NCBI GenBank assembly: GCA_934162125.1
Contig: CAKPHU010000002.1
Span: 1 to 64,000 of the forward strand
DNA: 64,000 bases
Source: an uncultured Bacilli bacterium
GTDB lineage: Bacteria; Bacillota_I; Bacilli_A; RF39; UBA660
Direction: 5' to 3'
Shown here: piece by piece, positions 1-8,039 of the stretch
How positions within the stretch are numbered: position 1 is the stretch's first letter
How the letters are laid out: each line of letters begins with the position of its first letter
Position numbers and translations under genes: made by a program
Notes under the pieces: model-generated
What the model was told of the DNA's origin: nothing
The model's database searches: none
Seen by the model: the letters and a program-made list of their open reading frames with translations, nothing else

Positions 1-47
1 GTGTGAACTTTATCTATATTATTAAATAATACTTGTTTATCTTCCAT
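1..47 (-). CDS. 5' end of an unidentified CDS cut by the window edge
   Basis: An ATG at 47..45 is preceded at a good distance by the ribosome binding site GAGGAGA and opens a frame that runs off the left edge (begins M-E-D-K-Q-V-L-F-N-N-I-D-K). Only 15 codons are visible, too few to assign a family. It follows the ArdC-like gene in the same orientation, so it is probably the next gene of the same element operon. Confidence 0.5.
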   Translation of the reverse strand, partial: MEDKQVLFNNIDKVH

Positions 48-128
48 AAATATCTCCTCTACAAATTACTATTTATCGCTTTGTTGCTATAAATATTATA
101 GCATATTTTTTAATAATCTAAAAATAAA

Positions 129-1166
129 CTATATTTCTATGGTGTTATTTGTTAAAACAATGTCTTTTGAATTTTCTAAACTTTTTGTTTTTTCGTTTAT
201 TTTTTTTATTATTTTCATTGAAATATTTGTAATTGTATTAAGAGAATTATCTATTTCTTTAAAATCTTTATTTTTAGAATAATTATACAAATATAAAGAA
301 CTATCATCAGCAACTTTTAAATTAAAATATTTACAAACAGAATAAGATATAGATTCTGCTTCTACTTCATAGCGACTTCGATCCTTTTTATATTCCTCAT
401 AATTTTCTTTTAAATTTGTGTGGGCTAGTGAATGAGCGAGTTCGTGTACTAATACTTTTAGTTTACTTAAACTTTTTAATTCTTCAGAAATAACTATTTT
501 ATTATTATTCATATCACAATATCCCTCTTTGTCAGATAATTTCTTATATTCTAATTTATAATTATTTTCTTTAATGATTTTTTCTAAAACTTCAATATAT
601 AATGTAGCATTATCATCAGTTAATTTCGGATAGAGTTTATTTTCTATTTCATTAAATGGCATAGTTGAATCGGTTATATCAAATACTGTACCTAAAGAGA
701 AACTAACTAATTTTTTAGAATAATAAACAATATCATTATTATTTTTGTCTTTATATATTTGTTTTTCTTCTTCATTTAATTGATTAAAATATCTTATTTC
801 ATTAGTTCTATTATCTAATACTAAAACAACTTCTTTGGGTATAATTATTTTAATAGAATCGGGATTACTTTTGACAGAATAACCTAAATCTTTATAAGTT
901 TTAAAACTTGCAACAAACTTTGAATCAGGCTTTTGCAAAGCAATAAGTAATTGATTATTAAAACTATAATTATTAAATTTTCCAATATTATCTAAAAACT
1001 TTTTAAAATCAGATTCTTTACTAAAAGTTTTTAATGATAATTCTTTTAAATCTTTAACTATATCAAACAACTCTTGATTTAATTTTTCATCATTTTTATT
1101 ATCAAGTAATTCTTTTTTTATTTCTTTAAATCTATCAAACTTGTTTTTTACTAGTTCTTTATTCAT
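129..1166 (-). CDS. ArdC-like antirestriction protein with an ImmA/IrrE-type metallopeptidase motif
   Basis: A 345-residue protein with two parts. Residues about 45-112 resemble the N-terminal single-stranded-DNA-binding domain of ArdC-type antirestriction proteins. The C-terminal part has a zinc-protease HELAH motif at about 241-245 and a downstream Glu-rich helix (E-V-E-A-E) that would give the third metal ligand. ArdC proteins travel on conjugative elements and protect incoming single-stranded DNA from host restriction. Start and upstream stop overlap as TAATG, implying coupled translation with the 70-residue gene before it. A phage- or ICE-type peptidase that cleaves a repressor is the alternative reading of the C-terminal half. 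Confidence 0.7.
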   Translation of the reverse strand: MNKELVKNKFDRFKEIKKELLDNKNDEKLNQELFDIVKDLKELSLKTFSKESDFKKFLDNIGKFNNYSFNNQLLIALQKPDSKFVASFKTYKDLGYSVKSNPDSIKIIIPKEVVLVLDNRTNEIRYFNQLNEEEKQIYKDKNNNDIVYYSKKLVSFSLGTVFDITDSTMPFNEIENKLYPKLTDDNATLYIEVLEKIIKENNYKLEYKKLSDKEGYCDMNNNKIVISEELKSLSKLKVLVHELAHSLAHTNLKENYEEYKKDRSRYEVEAESISYSVCKYFNLKVADDSSLYLYNYSKNKDFKEIDNSLNTITNISMKIIKKINEKTKSLENSKDIVLTNNTIEI

Positions 1167-1378
1167 TAGTTTTCTAGTTCCATTTCATTACAGTTGTTTT
1201 TTTCTAAATCTTTTTCATATTGTAAATCTTTTATTTTGCTACTCAATAAAGTATTTATCAAACCATCTTCACCAAAAAAATCATTATATATTTTTTCAAG
1301 TTCGTTATTTGATATATCATAATCAAAATTTTTAGAAAAAGTTTTTGTGTAATTTTGAAATTCTTTTTTTAAATTCAC
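1166..1378 (-). CDS. Small hypothetical protein (70 aa) coupled to the methyltransferase gene
   Basis: A 70-residue, highly charged, probably helical protein with no recognised domain. It starts with GTG, whose bases overlap the TGA stop of the methyltransferase (GTGA). A strong ribosome binding site AAGGAGG lies inside the methyltransferase 3' end at normal spacing. Its stop overlaps the ArdC ATG, so methyltransferase, this gene and ArdC are translationally coupled. It may act with one of its neighbours, but nothing in the sequence says how. Confidence 0.6.
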   Translation of the reverse strand: MNLKKEFQNYTKTFSKNFDYDISNNELEKIYNDFFGEDGLINTLLSSKIKDLQYEKDLEKNNCNEMELEN

Positions 1379-2103
1379 TTTAAATCCTCCTTAATTTTTA
1401 TTGCTTCATCAATTCTATTTTTAGCAATATTATAATAATTCTCATTTATTTCTATACCGATAAATTTTCTATTACCACCAACATTTACAACGGCTACACC
1501 TGTTGTTCCACTACCTAAATAGCAATCCATAATTGTATCCTCATCTTTAGATGAATTTTTGACTAATTTTTCTATTATTGATAATGGCTTTATTGTAGGA
1601 TGTCCATATTGTTTCTTTTCTTTTTGAGTAGTAGGTAAATAAAAAACTGTTTTAGCATTTTCATAACAACTAGGATTACAATATCCTCTTTTACGAAAAT
1701 ACAAACAGTATTCCTTATCACTTAAATATTTATTATTAAATAATGGCATAGCATTTGTTTTATTCCAAACTAGTATATCAACACTGCAATCTAATTTGCC
1801 GATAAAATAATCAAAGTATGATTTTATTTGTGATATATTACACCAAATATAAATATTTATTACTTTCATTAAACGGACTAGATCATCTAAAATAGTCATA
1901 TCATAACCATCAACTAAATTAACTTCTGTTAATTCTTTTTCTAAAGTTAAAAGTCTTTTACTAAATCTTGATGTGCCTTTTTTACCACCTTTCATATTTA
2001 AAAGATATGGTGGATCTATTATAATTAAATCAATACTTTTATCAGGCATAGTTTTAACAATTTCATTACTATTACCTAAATATAATTTTATATTATTATT
2101 TAT
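1375..2103 (-). CDS. Beta-class site-specific DNA methyltransferase, apparently starting at an ATA codon
   Basis: Motif IV DPPY is at about residues 30-33, HPTIKP near 168, and the AdoMet motif with G-S-G-T-T-G near 195-202. The order catalytic motif before AdoMet motif is that of beta-class N6-adenine or N4-cytosine methyltransferases. The first in-frame ATG (2049) would remove the conserved beta-1 segment K-L-Y-L-G-N-S. The frame stays open upstream to an ATA at 2103..2101, placed 6 nt after a perfect AAGGAGGG, so I chose ATA. No restriction enzyme is adjacent; it is likely an orphan methylase protecting the element. The alternative is an ATG-to-ATA mutation that lowers expression. Confidence 0.7.
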   Translation of the reverse strand: MNNNIKLYLGNSNEIVKTMPDKSIDLIIIDPPYLLNMKGGKKGTSRFSKRLLTLEKELTEVNLVDGYDMTILDDLVRLMKVINIYIWCNISQIKSYFDYFIGKLDCSVDILVWNKTNAMPLFNNKYLSDKEYCLYFRKRGYCNPSCYENAKTVFYLPTTQKEKKQYGHPTIKPLSIIEKLVKNSSKDEDTIMDCYLGSGTTGVAVVNVGGNRKFIGIEINENYYNIAKNRIDEAIKIKEDLK

Positions 2104-2123
2104 ATATATCCCTCCTTATTTTT

Positions 2124-2576
2124 CTATTGGCTATTATCTAGTTCTAACTCTTTATCTTTCTCTATCTCTAGGGGACAAAGTTGGGACATTTGTCCTTTTT
2201 CAGTTTCTATTCTTTTACGATATTCTCTTTTTCTATCTGCTTCAGTAGAACTTTTACCGATTAAAGACTGTATATCAGACATATAAATAGTACCATTTTT
2301 TAAAACTTCAATTAAACCAAGTTGTTCGAATATCTGTAATGCTTTTTCAACCATAACAGGATTATGTCTGATAACCTTTGCTATCAAAGTGGGGTTATAA
2401 GGTATCCTATTATTTATTAAAAGTTTTCCATCATTTCTTAAACTTTTTAAGTAAAGTTTTAGCAGAATATTTGAGAATATATAACCGTTTTCCATACTTT
2501 CAACTACAATAAGTTCCTCACTATCAAAGAAGTTATCTTTAAGTTTTAAGTAATAATATTTACGATTATCAGACAT
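2124..2576 (-). CDS. Phage-type replisome organizer N-terminal domain protein
   Basis: 150 residues matching the N-terminal winged-helix region of phage replisome organizers and DnaD-like proteins (pattern Y-Y-Y-L-K-L-K-D-N-F-F, then L-L-K-L-Y-L-K-S-L). In phages and ICEs these help load the replicative helicase. The C-terminal DnaD-like half is short: after about residue 125 only a charged tail with R-K-R-E-Y-R-K-R remains. Start overlaps the stop of the upstream 80-residue gene by 8 nt. It probably supports replication of the excised element; a purely regulatory DNA-binding role is possible. Confidence 0.65.
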   Translation of the reverse strand: MSDNRKYYYLKLKDNFFDSEELIVVESMENGYIFSNILLKLYLKSLRNDGKLLINNRIPYNPTLIAKVIRHNPVMVEKALQIFEQLGLIEVLKNGTIYMSDIQSLIGKSSTEADRKREYRKRIETEKGQMSQLCPLEIEKDKELELDNSQ

Positions 2577-2811
2577 CTGTTTTTCCTTTAGTGCGATTTA
2601 ATTTGCTTTCAACATTATTTAATTTTGATAATACATAATTTGTTTGCATATTTAAAGAAACTAATTTTTCTAATAAAATATCTCTATCAATAAGTAATCT
2701 AATATATTCTGCACCACTAGAGTTTATATCATTAGATTTATCTATTAAATGTTTCTTTTGAGTAGAGTTAAGTAAAAACTCAAAATCTTCTTGAAACTGT
2801 TTCTTTTTCAT
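2569..2811 (-). CDS. Small putative ribbon-helix-helix / MobC-like DNA-binding protein
   Basis: 80 residues: an N-terminal segment with Q-K-K-H-L-I-D-K-S and S-G-A-E-Y-I-R-L-L-I that resembles the ribbon-helix-helix core of MobC-like relaxosome accessory proteins, then a coiled-coil-like C-terminus. It sits between the sortase and the replisome organizer, overlapping the latter by 8 nt. A role in origin binding or plasmid-style mobilisation is inference from the fold-like pattern only. Confidence 0.45.
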   Translation of the reverse strand: MKKKQFQEDFEFLLNSTQKKHLIDKSNDINSSGAEYIRLLIDRDILLEKLVSLNMQTNYVLSKLNNVESKLNRTKGKTDV

Positions 2812-2821
2812 TTAACACCTC

Positions 2822-3466
2822 CTAATAATTTGATTTTTCAATCAATTTAGACATTACTATAACTTGTTTGCCTTTAGTTTGTTGATCGCAAGTAGTAAGC
2901 AACAATTCTGTTGTATCTTTTTGTCTTGATATAGTAATAAAACCCTGTTTATCTTGTCTAGTAATAGAAGTTATTTGATATGTATATTTTATATTTTGAT
3001 AATATACATAAATTAAGTCATCTTTGTTTAATTTATATAGTTTATTAAAAAAACCAAGTTTACCTGTTCCTGAATGTCCTGCAATAGCAAATAAACCATT
3101 TTCTACATTAGGCATATCAGAATTTTGTAAAATCTCAATATTTTTATTAACATTATTATTTTTATTGTCTATTGAATAGAATCCTTTTTTTAAAGAAATA
3201 TTAGGTATCTCTAATATTCCTATATAATTAGGTATTTCTTCTTTAACTTCTTCGTTTTCTTTAACATTATTATCTTCTTCGGTAGTAGGCTCTTTTTCTA
3301 TAACTATTTCTTTATTTAAAAAATTATCAATTTGTTTTTGTTCTTTTTGATATGATAAATAATTATATAAAATATTGCCACCAACTAATAAAAGAGCAAT
3401 TAAAAGAAGTAAAGAGCCAACTAAAACTAGATGGCTCTTATTCTTATTTCTTTCTTTTTTTATCAT
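2822..3466 (-). CDS. Sortase dedicated to the adjacent adhesin
   Basis: 214 residues with a basic N-terminus, one membrane segment (about 12-37), an acidic linker and a sortase domain. Catalytic His is in A-G-H-S-G (about H131) and catalytic Cys in L-L-T-T-C-D (about C193). The Arg normally found shortly after the Cys strand is not obvious; K-G-K-Q-V-I-V occupies that stretch. The start lies inside the last 23 nt of the adhesin gene, so the two are co-translated, which points to the adhesin as substrate. The enzyme would act on the outer face of the membrane. Sortase class (B or D) cannot be settled by eye. Confidence 0.85.
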   Translation of the reverse strand: MIKKERNKNKSHLVLVGSLLLLIALLLVGGNILYNYLSYQKEQKQIDNFLNKEIVIEKEPTTEEDNNVKENEEVKEEIPNYIGILEIPNISLKKGFYSIDNKNNNVNKNIEILQNSDMPNVENGLFAIAGHSGTGKLGFFNKLYKLNKDDLIYVYYQNIKYTYQITSITRQDKQGFITISRQKDTTELLLTTCDQQTKGKQVIVMSKLIEKSNY

Positions 3467-5975
3467 AAATTATAACTCCAACACCTCCAACACATAATAT
3501 ACCTGCAATAATATAGATATAATCAAGTGAATTATCACTTGTGTTAGGAACTTCTATTTTTATTTTTTCATTAGTCATAGTTGCCTTAACAATTTCGCCA
3601 TTTTCTTTAATTTCAAATAAAACTTCTTCATCAGTTATTTGATATAAAGTATTTGCTTCCTTTTCTATAATTTTAAATTTACCAACGAAAAGATTATTAA
3701 TAACTATTTTTCCATTAGCATCAGTTTTACCTGTAAATACTAATTCGCTATTCTCATCATTTTCGCCACTTATAGAATAAATTTCTATAACTGTATCAGG
3801 AATAGGCTCACCACTAACAAGATCAGTTTTTATAAATTCAACTTGTCCTTTTGGTAAATAGTTATGAATTTCTTTAGTAGTATAAACTATTTCAGTATAT
3901 TTATCTTTATATGTTAGGTTAAAGCATTGAGGAGTATTATTTACTAAATTATTATTATTTGAGTTTTTTTCTACTAAACAGTATTTACCTAAATCTAAAA
4001 TTTTAGATGATACACCATTAGCATCAGTTTTAATAGTATCTACTAAATCGCCTTTAGAATATATTTTATTACCACCTATAATAATATCTTCGTTAGCAAT
4101 AATATCAAAACTTACATCTGATAATGGAATTTCTTTATAAGAGTATGTACCATTACCAATAATTAAATCTTCGCCAATTTTCTTAATATCAAGTTGACCT
4201 TTAACTCTTTTATTAGAAAATTTAACTTCTATGATTCTACCAAGTTCTTCATCCACAATAAAGTCAGAATTATCATTAATACTAAATTCTAGTGGGGTAC
4301 TATTCCATAGATAACCTTTTAAATCTTGATCCTCAATTTCAACGATTTTATAAGTACCACTTGATAAATTATAAGGCATATATAATACACCTGATTTATC
4401 TGTTTCGTATTCACAAACTTTTTTATTAGTTGGATAAGTAATTGTTTGACATATTTGATTATTATTACTATCTAATATTTTAAATTTAATACCTGATAAT
4501 GCAATAACCTTATTTGATTCAGCATCGACTTTAACTATTTTTAATTTAGCAGTTAATTCATTATTTACAATAGTGTACTTAATAGGCTCGGTGCTTTGTT
4601 CTGTAATTGATATTTCAAAGTCTTTAACTTTTTCTACATTAGGACTAGCATTAAGTTGTCTTACTGTATATTTTCCATAAGGTAAAGAAACAACACTATA
4701 ACCTTGTGAATCAGTAATTACTTTAGCAACCATTACATTATTTTTGTCAAAGAATCCAAATTCAATATTAGTTTCAGGTTTCAATATACCTGTTTCTTGT
4801 TGTGAATAGAATTTAGATAATTCAATATTTCTTCTAATTACTTGTTCGTAAACAGTAATTTCAGGTTTTAAATTATTTTCTGTTATTTCAAAATAAATCT
4901 TTTCTTCATTAACAAGATAACCTGTTGAACTTGATAATTCTTTAGCATACATTTTGCCAATTTTACTTAAAATAGGGCTTTCTGCTATACCATCCTTATT
5001 AGTAGTGATAGTAGCAAGTAATTCGTTTGTTTCGGCATAATAAATACCAAATTTAGCACCCTCTAAAGTAGCATCACCACTTGGAATATTATTACCTGTA
5101 TCACGATCTAACTTATTGATTAGTATTTTACCACCAATAACTTTAATTTTAAAATTAGAAGTTAAAGGATCATACTTGCCAACTCTCATAACATTTTGAC
5201 TATGTTCTGAAAAATAAACGATTGGTGGTGTTTCGTATTTTGTATCTGCTTTAGTGAAAGTGATAACACCATCACCAATAGCATTGGCTTTAATTGTAAT
5301 AGTATTATTATCCTTATTAACAGTTATATTACCATTTGATGAAACAGAATATTTACTTAAAACACCGTTTGTATCAGTTAAAGTGATAGAACTTCCTAAA
5401 GGTAATGTTTCTGATACATTTTCAAATTTAGGAATTTTATTATGATTTGCGACCAAGTTTTCTAGTTCTTGAATTTCACTAGCAAATTTTCCCTCAACAA
5501 AATTACCGTTTAAGGTATCCGTAAAATCTATTTTAGAATCAGGAGTTGTAGTTCTCCAAATAAGAACTTGTGTTATTACATACCATTTTTTATCATTATG
5601 ATTATATCCATCTTCGTTATATTCATAACCATAGTATGCTAAAAGAGAAACTCTTTTCCATTGTTCTTTAGATAAGTTTGTTGCAGTTTCGTAATCATCT
5701 CTTGCAACATCATAAACATAATTATTATTAATCTCTACATAGGGTTGTAAACAATAAACATACTTATTATCTTCACTACGGCGAAGAAATCTTGCTTGTT
5801 GATACTTCGTGTATCCATTAGGTTTTACTTTTTTTATAAAAATATTACTTATAAATTCTGATGGCCATATTGCATTATTATAATATTTTTCTGCATTAAC
5901 TTTTGGAATATTTAAAGTTGCAACTATACCGAATAATGAAATAAATGCAAATAGCCATTTATTAAATTTTTTCAT
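3444..5975 (-). CDS. Thioester-domain, SpaA-repeat surface adhesin with C-terminal sortase signal
   Basis: 843 residues. A signal peptide (about 1-28) is followed by a thioester domain: Cys75 in Y-V-Y-C-L-Q-P and Gln136 in I-T-Q-V-L-I-W fit the Cys-Gln pair that forms an internal thioester able to bind host surfaces covalently. About five SpaA/Cna-B-like prealbumin repeats follow (recurring Y-x-I-x-E patterns, possible isopeptide Lys/Glu). The C-terminus has V-P-N-T-S (about 809-813), a membrane segment and K-K-R-K-K, a non-LPXTG sortase signal matching the neighbouring dedicated sortase. This is element cargo, probably for attachment to host tissue or partner cells. Confidence 0.85.
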   Translation of the reverse strand: MKKFNKWLFAFISLFGIVATLNIPKVNAEKYYNNAIWPSEFISNIFIKKVKPNGYTKYQQARFLRRSEDNKYVYCLQPYVEINNNYVYDVARDDYETATNLSKEQWKRVSLLAYYGYEYNEDGYNHNDKKWYVITQVLIWRTTTPDSKIDFTDTLNGNFVEGKFASEIQELENLVANHNKIPKFENVSETLPLGSSITLTDTNGVLSKYSVSSNGNITVNKDNNTITIKANAIGDGVITFTKADTKYETPPIVYFSEHSQNVMRVGKYDPLTSNFKIKVIGGKILINKLDRDTGNNIPSGDATLEGAKFGIYYAETNELLATITTNKDGIAESPILSKIGKMYAKELSSSTGYLVNEEKIYFEITENNLKPEITVYEQVIRRNIELSKFYSQQETGILKPETNIEFGFFDKNNVMVAKVITDSQGYSVVSLPYGKYTVRQLNASPNVEKVKDFEISITEQSTEPIKYTIVNNELTAKLKIVKVDAESNKVIALSGIKFKILDSNNNQICQTITYPTNKKVCEYETDKSGVLYMPYNLSSGTYKIVEIEDQDLKGYLWNSTPLEFSINDNSDFIVDEELGRIIEVKFSNKRVKGQLDIKKIGEDLIIGNGTYSYKEIPLSDVSFDIIANEDIIIGGNKIYSKGDLVDTIKTDANGVSSKILDLGKYCLVEKNSNNNNLVNNTPQCFNLTYKDKYTEIVYTTKEIHNYLPKGQVEFIKTDLVSGEPIPDTVIEIYSISGENDENSELVFTGKTDANGKIVINNLFVGKFKIIEKEANTLYQITDEEVLFEIKENGEIVKATMTNEKIKIEVPNTSDNSLDYIYIIAGILCVGGVGVIIYDKKRKK

Positions 5976-6020
5976 TTTTCCTCCTTAAATTAAAACATAA
6001 AAAAACACGATTGAATCGTG

Positions 6021-6635
6021 CTAATTTATATATTCTACTTCTAACATTTCGCCTAAATAATTTCCAGAATGACTATATAGATGATGGCAACTATACATTA
6101 CACCAACACCTGAATTTTCTGATAGTGCTTTTTCTTTAGAATTTTCGCCATCTTTTTGACAAGCCTCTAAAGGATTAGAATAGTCTTTTACACTATGTGT
6201 AATTGTCGCCCAAGTGAATACAGGTTTATTATAGTAATCGTATTCGGACATTCCTAATTCTTCCCAAGCACTTTTAGTTGGCGATTTACTAGTAGTATTT
6301 TTATTATCATTATTACTAACTTCTTGTTTTTTCTCATCTTTCTTATTACTATTATTATTTATAGATTCTTCCTCTTTTTTATTGGTAGTGGGGGTATCCT
6401 TTTGTGTATTCTCTGTATTTTCTTTAATATCATTATTAACTGATTCTGAAACATTATGTTCTTCATTTACAACATTAGAATCATCAATCTTATTTTCTTT
6501 ATTGATAATTGTATTATCCGTAGAGTTGTTTTTTGCCTTGATATTATTATTTTTAAAAGAAACATAAAGATATATGCTACCAAAAAGGGCAAGACATATA
6601 ACAAAGAGTAATAAGATAATCTTTTTCTTTTTCAT
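6021..6635 (-). CDS. Membrane-anchored protein with Asn/Lys/Glu-rich linker, function unknown
   Basis: 204 residues: a basic N-terminus and one membrane segment (about 5-27), a long low-complexity linker rich in N, K, E, T and S (about 30-125), and a compact C-terminal domain beginning S-A-W-E-E-L-G-M-S-E-Y-D-Y-Y with two Cys (one in C-Q-K-D-G, one in Y-S-C-H-H). The architecture is a cell-surface protein held away from the membrane. It precedes the adhesin and sortase genes in the same direction, so it may belong to that surface module. I do not recognise the C-terminal domain. Confidence 0.6.
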   Translation of the reverse strand: MKKKKIILLLFVICLALFGSIYLYVSFKNNNIKAKNNSTDNTIINKENKIDDSNVVNEEHNVSESVNNDIKENTENTQKDTPTTNKKEEESINNNSNKKDEKKQEVSNNDNKNTTSKSPTKSAWEELGMSEYDYYNKPVFTWATITHSVKDYSNPLEACQKDGENSKEKALSENSGVGVMYSCHHLYSHSGNYLGEMLEVEYIN

Positions 6636-6731
6636 TACAGATCACCTTTTTCAAAATCATACTAACATTATGTTTTATTTTTGTCAAATCTAGGTATTAT
6701 CAATCCTCCTTTACTTAAATATTTGAAGCAC

Positions 6732-7187
6732 TTAAAACTTATCAACATATTTATCTAATCCTAAAACTAGACAGAACTTAACTATGGCACTTTTTTTGAT
6801 AGGATCAAATTGATACTGATATAATCCTAAATCTTCCATAATGTAAGTTTTCTTTTCTTTGTTTATAAATATTTTAGTAAATAATTCTCGTTCAATTTTA
6901 GTCATAGTATTATATGCTTTTGAATATTTATAAACTAATTCTTTTAGTTTATCTTCTGTATCGTACTTATGAATTACAAAAGATTCAACCTTTGAAGAAA
7001 CATTACGAACACTACTGTATCCTGTAATTTTCATTTCATAGGTTGGTGTGATTTTAATGTTATAAGTTTCATCTGATAACATTAGTATTACAGTATCAAT
7101 TAGTTCTAAAAATGCTTTAGTTATTTCTTCTAACTTTCTGATATTGAATTGACCTGTAATAAAATCCGACAATAATTTTTCTTTCAT
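6732..7187 (-). CDS. ArpU-like phage/ICE transcriptional regulator
   Basis: About 151 residues from the ATG at 7187, chosen because AAGGGGG lies 8 nt upstream; an upstream in-frame start has no such site. The C-terminal half (Y-N-T-M-T-K-I-E-R-E-L-F, then D-L-G-L-Y-Q-Y-Q-F-D) resembles the sigma-70 region-4-like fold of ArpU-family late regulators of Gram-positive phages and ICEs. It is the first gene of the leftward run containing the surface module and may activate it. Late-gene control is known for the family; the targets here are inferred. Confidence 0.55.
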   Translation of the reverse strand: MKEKLLSDFITGQFNIRKLEEITKAFLELIDTVILMLSDETYNIKITPTYEMKITGYSSVRNVSSKVESFVIHKYDTEDKLKELVYKYSKAYNTMTKIERELFTKIFINKEKKTYIMEDLGLYQYQFDPIKKSAIVKFCLVLGLDKYVDKF

Positions 7188-7207
7188 ATATTTTTCCCCC
7201 TTATGAT

Positions 7208-7256
7208 AAGAAAAAAGAGCAATAACGACCAAAATTTAGGTCAATTATCACTCTTT
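7208..7256 (-). terminator. Rho-independent terminator upstream of the ArpU-like gene
   Basis: On the minus strand an imperfect stem (A-A-G-A-G...G-A-C-C with G-G-T-C...C-T-C-T-T, some G-U pairs) encloses an A/T loop and is followed by T6. It would stop transcription arriving from the right before the ArpU start, leaving that operon under its own control. Confidence 0.55.
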
Positions 7257-7339
7257 AGCAGTATAAAAGTGTTAGACACAACTGATTTAGTTTTAATCCA
7301 ATATAAATCTCTCATTACATTATTGCCAATCCATCTCAT
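7241..7339 (-). CDS. Possible 32-residue peptide, uncertain
   Basis: An ATG at 7339 opens 32 codons (begins M-R-W-I-G-N-N-V-M) ending at the terminator just described, with a weak AAAGGTG about 12 nt upstream. Its stop lies inside the terminator stem, as in many small genes, but there is no homology or codon evidence. It may instead be the 3' part of a non-coding transcript. Confidence 0.2.
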   Translation of the reverse strand: MRWIGNNVMRDLYWIKTKSVVSNTFILLKSDN

Positions 7340-7402
7340 TTGCACCACACACCTTTCACAGATTTAAACAATTAGTTGCAATCTATGATAAATTAAGTAG
7401 TG

Positions 7403-7434
7403 AAAAAAAACAATGCCCGTTTTTGGGTATTGCT
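7403..7434 (-). terminator. Terminator of the candidate small RNA / Xre transcript
   Basis: Stem GCAATACCC / GGGCATTG(T) with one G-U pair, loop of about 5 nt, then T8 on the minus strand. Confidence 0.65.
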
Positions 7435-7483
7435 TCTATTTACTAACAAGCAAGTGCTTCATTTACTCGTAGTATTCACTACT
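7403..7483 (-). ncRNA. Candidate small RNA with its own promoter and terminator
   Basis: A promoter at 7490..7517 reads leftwards into about 80 nt that contain no good ORF, a short hairpin (GTAGT-GAAT-ACTAC), the motif AGCACTTGC, and a terminator hairpin (CAATACCC paired with GGGCATTG) followed by T8. The unit is self-contained between the Xre gene at 7615 and the ArpU operon. The motif AGCACTTGC recurs near 7961..7969 upstream of the same Xre gene. An RNA regulator of element genes is possible; function is unknown. Confidence 0.4.
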
Positions 7484-7489
7484 ATAAAC

Positions 7490-7517
7490 ATTGTATCACG
7501 AAAATCTTAAAAGACAA
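7490..7517 (-). promoter_or_regulatory. Sigma-A type promoter with extended -10
   Basis: Minus strand: TTGTCT at 7517..7512, 16-bp spacer, TACAAT at 7495..7490 preceded by TGA (extended -10). Transcription would start near 7483 and read into the candidate small RNA. It lies about 100 bp downstream of the Xre gene stop, so it is not the Xre promoter. Confidence 0.5.
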
Positions 7518-7614
7518 TACCAATTAGGAATACAACTTTTTATATATAAAATTATATAGTTAATTATATACAAAATTATATAAAAGATAGTTGCTATACC
7601 AATAAAAATAAGGG

Positions 7615-7854
7615 TTAAATGTCTTTTCGTTTTAGTATTAAAATATCCTCAATTTCACAATTTAGAGCATCACAAAATTTTGCAAGATTTAATAAATCTA
7701 TCCTATACATTTCATTTCTATAATATTTTTTAACAATATGATACCTTATGCCTGTCATTTTACTTAATTGATTAACTGTTATTTTTCTTTTCAACATAAC
7801 ATTTCTTAAATTAACTTCAACTTCACAATTCACTTTAATTAGTTCTTCAATCAT
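7615..7854 (-). CDS. Xre-family helix-turn-helix regulator (short)
   Basis: 79 residues from the ATG at 7854, selected because GGAGG sits 6 nt upstream; an upstream in-frame start would begin within the preceding terminator. The HTH segment is V-N-Q-L-S-K-M-T-G-I followed by a recognition helix, then L-N-L-A-K-F-C-D-A-L-N-C and E-D-I-L, the usual Cro/C1-type end. Such small Xre proteins regulate ICE or phage modules. Its operators are not identifiable with confidence. Confidence 0.75.
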   Translation of the reverse strand: MIEELIKVNCEVEVNLRNVMLKRKITVNQLSKMTGIRYHIVKKYYRNEMYRIDLLNLAKFCDALNCEIEDILILKRKDI

Positions 7855-7878
7855 TGCTTTCCTCCATAGTGAAAAGAA

Positions 7879-7926
7879 CAAAAAAAGAGGTAGCACTAAT
7901 CCATAAAAAATAGACTAAATACTACC
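7879..7926 (-). terminator. Terminator between the 154-aa hypothetical gene and the Xre gene
   Basis: On the minus strand GGTAGTATTTAGTC pairs imperfectly with GATTAGTGCTACC around an A/T-rich loop and is followed by T7. It ends transcription from the gene at 8040..8504 just before the Xre ribosome binding site. Confidence 0.55.
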
Positions 7927-8039
7927 ATCTATATTAAATTGTATTATGTGATATAACTGCAAGTGCTAAATTACCAACATTTTTTATTTTTTCCTGATAA
8001 TATAATTATAGCACCAATTTTAACATATTGTTTATAAAA

